From a virus, in IMG/VR virus record IMGVR_UViG_3300025120_000615, positions 1 to 22,543 of that record: 22,543 bases of DNA; one strand, given 5' to 3'. Made by a program: the position numbers and the translations under genes. Positions 1-7,074 of this stretch are shown in pieces; the first letter of the stretch is position 1, and every line of letters begins with the position of its first letter. The notes under the pieces were generated by a model. The model saw only the letters and a list, made by a program, of their open reading frames with translations, was not told the origin of the DNA and made no database searches.

Positions 1-1208
1 GTATTTCTCATACCTGTTCCTCTACACCACATTGGCTCTCCATATTCTAATGCTAAAGCCATAGATGCTTTTTCTGATTTAGACCTGATGTCTGAGAATA
101 TGTTATGAGTATGTGCTGTAGAAGCTATGGAGTTAAATGGTAATCCTTTTTGTTGTAAGAATGAATGCCACCCCATTACTCCTAAACCTAATGCTCTACC
201 TTTTTTAGCATGTTGGTGAGTTCTTCTTAATGAATCCTTACCATTTGATTTATCAATAAATTCTTGCATTACACCATCTAAAAACCAAGTAGCTAATTCA
301 ACCGCATCTGTATCTTTCCATTCTTCATATTTAGCTAAATTCATAGAAGATAAACAACAAATAAAACTATGTTCTTCATCTGTAAATAATGTAATTTCAG
401 AACAAATGTTTGTCATACTTACATTTAAATTATTTAGTCTATAAGCTATTGGGTTATCTTTATTAACATTATCCTTATACATTATGTAAGGTTCTCCTGT
501 TTCCATTCTAGATTTTAAAACAGTAGCCCATTTATTCATTGCTTCTGAATCTCTTGCTTCTAATTTTCTCATAAATGAATCTCCTACAACAACACATTGG
601 TGTAAGTTTAGACATTGTCTATTTGGATCACCCTTCGGTCTACGGATTTGTAAAAATTCTTCTATATCTCCGTGTTCTATATCTAAATTAACAGATGCTG
701 CTCCTCTTCTAACATTTCCTTGGTTAGTTGCTATAATTGATGAATCATAAATTTTAGCCCAAGGCACTACACCTTCACTTTTACCATTCCCAGTAATTCC
801 TGTCCCACGTTCTCTAATACGAGATAATGAAATACCCACACCACCACCAGAAGCGGTTAACTTCATTAGTTCTGCATTAGTTAAACCGATTCCACGTATT
901 GAATCTGGTGTATCGATACCAAAACATGAAATAGGTAAACCACGATCAGTTCCCATATTTGATAATACAGGAGAAGCTAAACCTAACCAACCACTCCACA
1001 TTATTTTAAAGAATTTATTTGATAATTCAGGTTTTTTAAGTCTATTAGCAGCAGCATTTGACACTCTTTTATATGCCGTTCTTACTGTTTCTCCTGGTAG
1101 TAAATAACCTTTTGAAATAGTTGCTAAAGAGATTTCATCCATCCATTCTGGGTATTGTTTTCCAGCTTCCCAGTTACTATAATCTACTTGTAGTGCGTTG
1201 TTTTCCAT
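1..1208 (-). CDS. nrdA: Class I ribonucleotide reductase large subunit (NrdA), 3' end cut by window edge
   Basis: Catalytic subunit that reduces ribonucleoside diphosphates to deoxy forms for phage DNA synthesis, working with the NrdB radical subunit encoded just upstream. I translated it directly from an ATG at 1208; 402 residues are visible and the frame runs off the left edge, so it is partial. All three active-site cysteines are recognisable: C94 in ISCFGI, C269 in the NICSEI loop (with N267 and E271, the N-x-C-x-E catalytic motif) and C285 in ICCLSSMNL. The motif RALGLGVMGWHSFL is also typical. C94 corresponds to E. coli C225, so the N-terminus is about 130 residues shorter than E. coli and the ATP-cone (dATP overall-activity) domain is absent. 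The start is only 3 nt after the nrdB stop, so no longer N-terminus fits. No Shine-Dalgarno is visible. The C-terminal radical-transfer tyrosines and shuttle cysteines lie outside the window. Confidence 0.95.
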   Translation of the reverse strand, partial: MENNALQVDYSNWEAGKQYPEWMDEISLATISKGYLLPGETVRTAYKRVSNAAANRLKKPELSNKFFKIMWSGWLGLASPVLSNMGTDRGLPISCFGIDTPDSIRGIGLTNAELMKLTASGGGVGISLSRIRERGTGITGNGKSEGVVPWAKIYDSSIIATNQGNVRRGAASVNLDIEHGDIEEFLQIRRPKGDPNRQCLNLHQCVVVGDSFMRKLEARDSEAMNKWATVLKSRMETGEPYIMYKDNVNKDNPIAYRLNNLNVSMTNICSEITLFTDEEHSFICCLSSMNLAKYEEWKDTDAVELATWFLDGVMQEFIDKSNGKDSLRRTHQHAKKGRALGLGVMGWHSFLQQKGLPFNSIASTAHTHNIFSDIRSKSEKASMALALEYGEPMWCRGTGMRN

Positions 1209-1211
1209 ATT

Positions 1212-2198
1212 TTAAAATAATGCTGCGGCATCCCAATTTTGAACACCTTTACTATAATTTGTTACTCTGTTTGCAAAGAAATCTGTGTGTTGTTTTCCAG
1301 CTGATAAGCTATCAAACCATTTCATTCTTTTTACTGCTTCCTGGTCTATACCATTTACTATAGGTTTATATCCTAAATCACTCATTTTAGTATTAACTCT
1401 ATGTTTAATAAATGAAATTAAATCATATTTAGGACAACCTGTTAAATCTCCCATTTCATATACCTTATCAATAAAATCTAATTCTAATTTTAAAGATAAT
1501 TTAGCTGCTTCTTCAATATCAGCTTGTAATTCTGGTGTATTAAATTCTGGATGTTCTTGCATTAATGTTCTAAATAACCAACATCCTGCTTCAGAATGTA
1601 ATGATTCATCTCTAATACTCCACTCTACTATTTGACCTACTCCTTTAAGTTTATTATCTAATTTAAAGGATAATAAAACTGCAAATGAAGAAAATAAATT
1701 AACACCCTCTGTAAATGCAGAAAATACAGCTAGTGATTTTGCTCTTTCATGCCAATTAGGAGTACCATCATGAGAATCTCTTACAGTAGTTAAAGCTTCA
1801 ATTTTAGCCATTGTTGCTTCATCTTCTAAAAACTCACTAAAATCATCTAAACCTAATTCCTCATTTAATAAAGAATAAGCTTCAGCATGGATTGTTTCAA
1901 AAGCACCAAATGTAACAGCCATTTTAATTACTTCTGGTTTTCTAAACCATTTGGTAACTAATGTTGACCAATAATCATTTACTACAGTTTCAGTTTGAGC
2001 AAATCCTTTTAATATAGTGCCAATAATATTTTTTTCTGATTCTGTGAGATTTTGTTTCCAATCATTAACATCACTCATCATTGGGACTTCAGTATGTAGC
2101 CAGTGTGCCTGTTGTTGTTTTAACCAATAATCAGAAGCTTCTTGATATTCAAAAGGTTTGTAAACAATTCTTTCTTTTAATAGTGATGTTTTTGCCAT
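1212..2198 (-). CDS. nrdB: Class I ribonucleotide reductase small subunit (NrdB), radical-generating
   Basis: Ferritin-like R2 subunit that houses the dimetal site and stable radical and passes it to NrdA. It has 328 residues, near the usual length. Metal-ligand positions are visible: E70 (AQTE), E101 and H104 (FETIH), E164 (FTEG), and E198 and H201 (RDESLH). The radical tyrosine position is Y108 (AEAY), with the same 4-residue spacing from the histidine as E. coli H118/Y122, so it looks like a tyrosyl-radical enzyme, not a Tyr-less class Ic type. The first ligand is Glu instead of the Asp of E. coli R2, by spacing. The C-terminus (NWDAAALF) is the expected flexible tail for docking to NrdA. 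It is followed after 3 nt by nrdA and preceded by the helicase gene across 22 nt, consistent with one operon. The leader is A-rich (AATTAAAAAATGG) with no Shine-Dalgarno. Confidence 0.95.
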   Translation of the reverse strand: MAKTSLLKERIVYKPFEYQEASDYWLKQQQAHWLHTEVPMMSDVNDWKQNLTESEKNIIGTILKGFAQTETVVNDYWSTLVTKWFRKPEVIKMAVTFGAFETIHAEAYSLLNEELGLDDFSEFLEDEATMAKIEALTTVRDSHDGTPNWHERAKSLAVFSAFTEGVNLFSSFAVLLSFKLDNKLKGVGQIVEWSIRDESLHSEAGCWLFRTLMQEHPEFNTPELQADIEEAAKLSLKLELDFIDKVYEMGDLTGCPKYDLISFIKHRVNTKMSDLGYKPIVNGIDQEAVKRMKWFDSLSAGKQHTDFFANRVTNYSKGVQNWDAAALF

Positions 2199-2220
2199 TT
2201 TTTAATTAATTTTTTTAGGG

Positions 2221-3591
2221 TTATTTTTCTAATTCAAAAAACTTTTTTCTTAGTAACTGTTTATCAAAAGAATCAACATCTGTGTCAAATTTGTTAGATT
2301 TAGCACTAGGAGCTAATTTTTCAATTTCTTCACTGTCATTGTAATCAAATACTTCAAAATGTCCAGTTGAAGTATCTGCATTAACAGAAAAAGTAAGACC
2401 ATCCATCCCATACCTATTTTTCATAATATGAAATCTACCTGTATTATTAACTTTATCTTCTTTTTTACGTGAAAGGGACATTGCAAAATCAGAAATCATC
2501 ATTTTATCATAACTTCCTGCTGCCTTATCTCCTTCAATTATTTTATCTTGGGCACCCGCACGATTTACTTGTGAAACGGACCAAATAGGAATATCTAATT
2601 GTCGTGCAAGCCCCTTTGTGCTAGTATAAATATCATCTATTTCATCTTTACGCTCACGATTTTTTCTTCTTGACGAAAGTAAATCAACATAATCTATTAT
2701 TATCATATCAGGTTTTATTCCCATTCCTGAGCATTTGTTAATATGAGACTCAATAGTTGAAATTGTTGCTCTACCTGTTGGAAATTCTTTAATAACTAGT
2801 TGACCTGGCAATTGTGGAATAATTTCTTCTACTTTATTTCTAAATGAATCTATTTTATTTACTGGTATTTTTGTAAAGAAAGCATCATATCTTTTACCAA
2901 CATAATCTTCTCCTAATTCAAGAGTATAATGTAAAACATTATATCCTAATCTAACAGCATGTCCTCCTAAGGATACAAGAGACCATGACTTACCACCTCC
3001 AGGATTACCAAAAATAAGACCAAAGTCTCCATTTCCTAAACCCTTTTGGAGTAAACCATTTATACGTTCCCAAGGAGTTGGAACTGTTTCTCTGGAGTTT
3101 TCTCTGTAACGACTTTCTATATCTTTATTGTACTCATGTCCTAAATTTTTATCTTCTCCTGCTTTTAAAGCATTATCTATTAAAAAACGAATACCATCAA
3201 AATCTCCTCCTTTAAGTAAATCAACAGAAGACATTAATGCTTTTTTTAATTGTTGGTTTCTACAAAAATTAGTAAATTCTTCTTGAACATATTCTAAATC
3301 TTCATCTGATGTTACATAAGCTTCTTTTAGTTGTTCTTTTATAGAAATTTGTAATACATCATTATCTACTTTTTGTAATAAAACCTTTAAAATGTCTAAT
3401 GAGGGAGTAGTATGGTACTTATCATAATAATTTAATATTTCTTTTATAGCCCACTTTTGAGCAGGATTTTCAAAATATTCAGGAGAAATTATATCATGAA
3501 TGTTAATTAAAAATTCTTTATGTGTAAGTAAAGAAGATAAAATTTTTATCTGAAACTCGTGACCGTACTGATTTATTGTGTTTAGTGTCAA
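2221..3591 (-). CDS. Replicative DNA helicase, DnaB/T4 gp41 family, TTG start
   Basis: Hexameric 5'-3' helicase of the RecA-fold DnaB superfamily that unwinds the fork. It has 456 residues, close to T4 gp41. The N-terminal about 150 residues form the helical domain. The RecA domain carries Walker A GNPGGGKS at 195-202, followed by the LHYTLELGEDYVGKR segment, and Walker B DMIIIDY ending at D300. The DnaB-type VSQVNRAG motif (sensor/Q loop) and the SRKKEDKVNNTGRFHIMKNR region follow. The start is a TTG: the reading frame has a TAA immediately upstream, and the next in-frame ATG is about residue 120, inside the protein. The TTG shares 4 nt (TTGA) with the RNase H stop codon, which points to translational coupling. 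It lies between the RNase H and nrdB genes in the replication operon. Confidence 0.93.
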   Translation of the reverse strand: MTLNTINQYGHEFQIKILSSLLTHKEFLINIHDIISPEYFENPAQKWAIKEILNYYDKYHTTPSLDILKVLLQKVDNDVLQISIKEQLKEAYVTSDEDLEYVQEEFTNFCRNQQLKKALMSSVDLLKGGDFDGIRFLIDNALKAGEDKNLGHEYNKDIESRYRENSRETVPTPWERINGLLQKGLGNGDFGLIFGNPGGGKSWSLVSLGGHAVRLGYNVLHYTLELGEDYVGKRYDAFFTKIPVNKIDSFRNKVEEIIPQLPGQLVIKEFPTGRATISTIESHINKCSGMGIKPDMIIIDYVDLLSSRRKNRERKDEIDDIYTSTKGLARQLDIPIWSVSQVNRAGAQDKIIEGDKAAGSYDKMMISDFAMSLSRKKEDKVNNTGRFHIMKNRYGMDGLTFSVNADTSTGHFEVFDYNDSEEIEKLAPSAKSNKFDTDVDSFDKQLLRKKFFELEK

Positions 3592-4628
3592 TCTTTATAA
3601 CCTTTAAATTGTGAAAAAATATCTTTTAACCATATATCTAAATTTCTAATCATCCCTCCTAATTTATCTTCATTATAGAACTGAATAAACATTTCAGGAT
3701 TAAAATCAGGAAAGTCCTCTATTATTAAATTATCTATATGTTCTATTCCCTTATCATCAATCATAGGAATGCTTAAATCCATAACTTTATAATTAGTTTC
3801 AATTCGGGATTGGTCCTGAACTATGCGAGAATATACAACATGGTCTTTGAATTTCCTAGCAGATATATCAAAAATGTCATCTAAAGTTAATTCTTGTGTT
3901 TTTAATTCAGGAAATTTCTTAAATATTCCTTTTGCACCTAACCCCTTAATACCTTTAATATTATCTGAATTATCTCCTAATAATGTTTTATATAAAATAA
4001 AATTTTTAGGTAATAAACCTAATTTTTCTTCTACTACTTTAGGAGTATAATATTCTTTTTCCATTGGTCTGTATAGAATAATTTTATCTGTTACCAATTG
4101 TAAAAAATCTTTATCGGAAGATACTATAAAACATGTAGAATTATGTTTTTTTACTAGTTTTTCAGCTAATACTGCTATAATATCATCTGCTTCTACCTTA
4201 TCAAGTATAGTAGTTTTAACAGGTAATAGTTTTAAATATTGTATTATACGTACTATTTGGTCAATTTTAGAATCATGTTCTTCTTCTAAATTATCAAATG
4301 CCTCCCAGTTAGTAATTCGTTGTAAATTTCTAGTTCCTTTATATTCGGAGAGCAAGTTCTTACGATTTACCGTAGAACCTGCTCCATCGAATACTACATA
4401 AACAGATGTAGGGTTTGTTTGTCTAATCATGGCACCTAAAGAACGAAAAAAACCTCCTAACCCCCCAACATGAACACCATCAGGGTTGACCATATTCATC
4501 ATAGCAAAATTTCTAAAAAATAAATTTAGACCATCTAAAATTAATACTCTATCGTGTTTTTTTGAAGTAGACTCCTCTTGATCCTCTTGAATATCATCCA
4601 AGAGACTAAATAGTTCTTTATGTTTCAT
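3588..4628 (-). CDS. 5'-3' exonuclease / RNase H (FEN-1-like, T4 RNase H type)
   Basis: Flap/5' nuclease that removes RNA primers and flaps during lagging-strand maturation. It has 346 residues against about 305 for T4 RNase H. The extra length is a polar N-terminal extension of about 27 residues (DDIQEDQEESTSKKHD) before the first beta strand. Metal-binding acids are visible in order: D32 (LILDGLNLFFR), D81 (VVFDGAG), E146-A-D148-D149 (VEADDI) and D172/D174 (SSDKDFLQL). The helix-3-turn-helix follows, with GDNSDN and then IKGLGAKG at about 218-234. R/K-rich elements such as NRKNLLSEYKGTR fit the arch region. It lies directly downstream of uvsX (8 nt gap) and overlaps the helicase start by 4 nt. 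No Shine-Dalgarno precedes the ATG. Confidence 0.92.
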   Translation of the reverse strand: MKHKELFSLLDDIQEDQEESTSKKHDRVLILDGLNLFFRNFAMMNMVNPDGVHVGGLGGFFRSLGAMIRQTNPTSVYVVFDGAGSTVNRKNLLSEYKGTRNLQRITNWEAFDNLEEEHDSKIDQIVRIIQYLKLLPVKTTILDKVEADDIIAVLAEKLVKKHNSTCFIVSSDKDFLQLVTDKIILYRPMEKEYYTPKVVEEKLGLLPKNFILYKTLLGDNSDNIKGIKGLGAKGIFKKFPELKTQELTLDDIFDISARKFKDHVVYSRIVQDQSRIETNYKVMDLSIPMIDDKGIEHIDNLIIEDFPDFNPEMFIQFYNEDKLGGMIRNLDIWLKDIFSQFKGYKD

Positions 4629-4636
4629 GATTTTAT

Positions 4637-5710
4637 TTATAAATCTTGTACGTCGTAAAGTACAGGGGTTGTATCTTCTTGGTCTTCTACAATTTTAAAT
4701 TGTCCTCCTCCAAGTATTTTAGACCATTCATCAGCATGAGCTTTTTTATACTCATTTTTATCCTTGTCTGTATCAGTAATAAAACCATGGTTTGTCATAA
4801 CAATTTTACCTCTTGATTGCATACCATTAACATGGTTTTTATCAATTTGTAAATTTGTTCTTTTACCCCATTCTACCTGCATACCTCCCTTAATTGCTTT
4901 AATTTTAGATGTACCAGCATTTGAAATATTTCCAAATGTAACTACAAATGTAGCATCATACCACATTGCCATTCCACCTTTGTTCATCATTTTTGGTTGA
5001 CCCATAGGTGATTCAGCTTTTGCTGTCCAAACTTTATTAACTGCAATTAATGTATTAGTATAAGGTGATGATTCTTTACGAGACATTACAATACTTTGGT
5101 TAACTGTATTACCAAATTGTGTTGACATTGCACCTGCATTCCATTCATTATTATTCTTCAGTTTTTCAACTGACATTGCACAAGGAATAGAACCAATAGA
5201 ATCCCAGAAAAATGCTAAGTCATAAGGTAAATTACCTTTTTTCTGTTCATTTTGTAAGTCCATTATAAATGCTGCTACATCTTCAATTGTATGTAATGTT
5301 TCTCTATCAACGTAAATAAAATTACCTTCATAATCCACAACTTCACCATCTTCATCCTTAATTAGATTAACTTCTAACCCCATTTGAGCTGCATGTTCCC
5401 AATTCCATTTCATTTCTGTAATAATGAATACAGGAAGTATTCCCATATTTTGAGCTGATACTGCTGCTTCAAGTAAAGCAGTTGTTTTTCCTGTATCAGA
5501 ATGTCCTCTAAGCAATGAAATATGTCCCATTGGAATACCAGGAACTCCAGATATTTTTTGAAACGCAGGGGATAGTGGTATCCATTTTTGATCCTTAAAT
5601 TTGACATTTTTATTTAAACCTTTAGAAGATTTAAATTTATTAAGATCAAATTTTGCCTTAATCTCGGCAGACACGGCTGCCGAGAGAGACTTTGATATCT
5701 TTTTTGCCAT
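4637..5710 (-). CDS. uvsX: UvsX recombinase (RecA/Rad51 family)
   Basis: ATP-dependent strand-exchange protein that forms filaments on ssDNA and drives recombination-dependent replication, displacing the gp32-like protein encoded immediately upstream. It has 357 residues, slightly shorter than T4 UvsX (391). Walker A GHSDTGKTT is at 69-77 and Walker B LAFFWD ends at D170; the catalytic Glu position is probably in ITEMKW at about 98-102. The SIGSIP segment and the TQFGNTVNQ/NTLIAVNKVW segment match the RecA core order. The C-terminus is acidic (KIVEDQEDTTPVLYDVQDL). The gap to the gp32 stop is only 2 nt. A very GC-rich hairpin sits inside codons 9-16 (5662-5685) and departs from the gene's AT-rich codon usage, so this gene may carry a translational or RNA-processing signal. 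Confidence 0.93.
   Translation of the reverse strand: MAKKISKSLSAAVSAEIKAKFDLNKFKSSKGLNKNVKFKDQKWIPLSPAFQKISGVPGIPMGHISLLRGHSDTGKTTALLEAAVSAQNMGILPVFIITEMKWNWEHAAQMGLEVNLIKDEDGEVVDYEGNFIYVDRETLHTIEDVAAFIMDLQNEQKKGNLPYDLAFFWDSIGSIPCAMSVEKLKNNNEWNAGAMSTQFGNTVNQSIVMSRKESSPYTNTLIAVNKVWTAKAESPMGQPKMMNKGGMAMWYDATFVVTFGNISNAGTSKIKAIKGGMQVEWGKRTNLQIDKNHVNGMQSRGKIVMTNHGFITDTDKDKNEYKKAHADEWSKILGGGQFKIVEDQEDTTPVLYDVQDL
5662..5685 (-). promoter_or_regulatory. Perfect 9-bp GC-rich RNA hairpin in the uvsX start region
   Basis: Arms TCTCGGCAG (5662-5670) and CTGCCGAGA (5677-5685) pair perfectly around a 6-nt loop. On the mRNA the stem begins 25 nt after the uvsX ATG. No U-tract follows on the minus strand, so it is not a classic terminator. 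The coding there uses CTC, TCG, GCC, GTG and GCC in a gene that otherwise prefers AT-ending codons, which suggests selection on the nucleic acid. Role unknown: translational attenuator, RNase site or protein-binding site are all possible. Confidence 0.6.
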
Positions 5711-5712
5711 AT

Positions 5713-6531
5713 TTAGAAAGGTAAATCATCAGTTTTACCTTCTTTATCATCAAATAAAGAATCGAATTGATCTACTTTACTTTGTTTAGCTTTTGTAGTA
5801 TCTAAACTAAAATTACTAGTTGTAGGTGCAGCAGGAGTTGTATTAACTTCTTCTGAATCTACTTCAGGTGATAACCATTTCTCTAGAGCAGATTTCATTT
5901 CATCAAATGTATACCTTTTAAATAATTCTTCTGGATTTGGTTGTTCATTTAACCAAGTTTCTACAGTGTCTTTATTTTCACTAAGTGGGGTAGTTTTTAA
6001 TCTAACTCTTACTGATGATTTATTGTAAGGAGTACCAGTTGCTTCTGGTCCTACTGTTTCTATTGTTAGGTCTCTACCATTTACAATATCAGTATAATCT
6101 CCAATTTCATCATCAACAGCTAGTGCTAATAATTCTTCATATACCATTTTACCAAATTGCCATAATCTAACACCTTTATCTTCTTCTCCACGTACTACAA
6201 CGGGAACGAAAACACGGTTTTTAGCATCTAACTTTTTAGCAAGTATATAATTTTCTTTATTATATTCTTCTCTTAATTTTTGAGAAAATAAATGAATAGG
6301 GTCTTTTTCACCAAAATTTAAAGGTGAAATCATAACCTTATTTGTAATCCCATAATAAAATTTTAATTCCTTGAATGGGTTAGCGGAATTGAAAGCAGAT
6401 GGTACAATTCTAATTTGTTGTTTACCTATACTAGGTCTCCAAAAAATTTTTGTATAATCTGTTTTTTGCGAATTTGAGCTCTGTTTTTGTTGTAGCCCGT
6501 CCAACTTCTGTTTAAGTAATGATAAATCCAT
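5713..6531 (-). CDS. Single-stranded DNA-binding protein, T4 gp32-like
   Basis: Coats ssDNA at forks and recombination intermediates and works with UvsX, encoded 2 nt downstream. It has 272 residues against 301 for T4 gp32. Layout: a short N-terminal Lys/Gln-rich segment (LLKQKLDGLQQKQ) of the kind that mediates cooperativity in gp32; an OB-type core from about residue 25 (TKIFWRPSIGKQQIRIVPS) to about 190; then a Thr/Ser/Pro linker and an acidic tail. The core has the aromatic and basic pattern of gp32 (KFYYGITNKVMISP, VFVPVVVRGEEDKGVRLWQFGK). Two differences stand out. The protein contains no cysteine, so the gp32 zinc site is absent. It also ends TDDLPF, matching the C-terminal tip by which bacterial SSB recruits partner proteins, unlike the T4 gp32 tail. 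The leader has a hairpin and an AU-rich stretch (6532-6593) suggestive of autoregulation. Confidence 0.88.
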   Translation of the reverse strand: MDLSLLKQKLDGLQQKQSSNSQKTDYTKIFWRPSIGKQQIRIVPSAFNSANPFKELKFYYGITNKVMISPLNFGEKDPIHLFSQKLREEYNKENYILAKKLDAKNRVFVPVVVRGEEDKGVRLWQFGKMVYEELLALAVDDEIGDYTDIVNGRDLTIETVGPEATGTPYNKSSVRVRLKTTPLSENKDTVETWLNEQPNPEELFKRYTFDEMKSALEKWLSPEVDSEEVNTTPAAPTTSNFSLDTTKAKQSKVDQFDSLFDDKEGKTDDLPF

Positions 6532-6565
6532 ATTTTATAACTTTTTTTATGTAACTCTAATATAC

Positions 6566-6593
6566 GAATAAAGGAACGCGATTCCAAATATTC
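6566..6593 (-). promoter_or_regulatory. Hairpin in the gp32-like gene leader, candidate autoregulatory element
   Basis: An imperfect inverted repeat: outer arms GAATA/TATTC, a small A-rich internal loop, inner arms GGAA/TTCC, and a 5-nt CG-rich loop. It lies 35-62 nt upstream of the ATG of the ssDNA-binding protein gene, and the 34 nt between are almost entirely A and T. T4 gene 32 mRNA has a folded element followed by an unstructured A/U-rich stretch at similar distances, where gp32 binds to repress its own translation. Function here is inference; I could not find a convincing pseudoknot partner for the loop. Confidence 0.45.
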
Positions 6594-6606
6594 TTATAAT
6601 TTTTTT

Positions 6607-7074
6607 TTAAACCTCAAGGATTTTATATATCTTTGTATTTAACTGGGTAAGCTCGTTATGTTGAGTAAGAAGAATACAATTATTGTAATGTTTCCAGTCA
6701 ATTTTAAATTTTGTGTCTACAACACCCCCATTTAATTTTTTAATTAATTCATTTAGGGCATTAATAGTATATAAAGTGTTTGATTCTTTTTTTCTATGTA
6801 CTAAGATAGTATTTTCTGGAATAGAACTTACATTAGCTTGTTCTACATTATATGTAACCACATATTCATCCTTATCAACAATTTCTAAAACAAATAGTTT
6901 GTTATAGATAATGCTATACTTATCCTTAATTCCTTCGATTAATGTGTCAAGTCCTTCTAAGTTCGTGAAGGTACAAAATAGTTTATTATTCAAGCTATTT
7001 AAATTTTTGATTTCTGTTATAACGTCGTAATTCGCGTTATACATATTAATCGGTCTTTCTAAAACTGTAGTCAT
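6607..7074 (-). CDS. Conserved-looking hypothetical protein in the replication operon
   Basis: No family recognised with certainty. The product is 155 residues from the ATG at 7074. It is soluble with no membrane segment or signal peptide. It has alternating hydrophobic strands (YNKLFVLEIVDKDEYVVTYNV), then IPENTILVHRKKESNTLYTINALNELIKKLNGG, and a C-terminal NNCILLTQHNELTQL, a mixed alpha/beta pattern. The first ten codons overlap the DNA polymerase C-terminus by 29 nt. An internal ATG at 7044 lies 1 nt after the polymerase TAA (TAATATG) and would give a 145-residue protein; by spacing I find this start at least as likely. The position between polymerase and ssDNA-binding protein suggests a replication or regulation role, but that is context only. 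The 75-nt gap after it holds the gp32 leader hairpin. Confidence 0.75.
   Translation of the reverse strand: MTTVLERPINMYNANYDVITEIKNLNSLNNKLFCTFTNLEGLDTLIEGIKDKYSIIYNKLFVLEIVDKDEYVVTYNVEQANVSSIPENTILVHRKKESNTLYTINALNELIKKLNGGVVDTKFKIDWKHYNNCILLTQHNELTQLNTKIYKILEV

Noticed and set aside
1121-1363. Plus-strand ORF spanning the nrdA/nrdB junction
   Set aside because: It is antisense to two well-supported genes, has a hydrophobic, Leu/Tyr-rich composition typical of reversed AT-rich coding, and resembles no known domain.
4635-4644. Possible seventh late motif (TTTATAAAT) at the RNase H/uvsX boundary
   Set aside because: It overlaps the uvsX stop and last codons, departs from the ATATTTATAA consensus, and lies in the replication operon; probably chance in AT-rich DNA.
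5410-5607. Minus-strand ORF within uvsX in another frame
   Set aside because: Fully nested in uvsX, whose Walker A region it overlaps; composition is that of an off-frame AT-rich reading.
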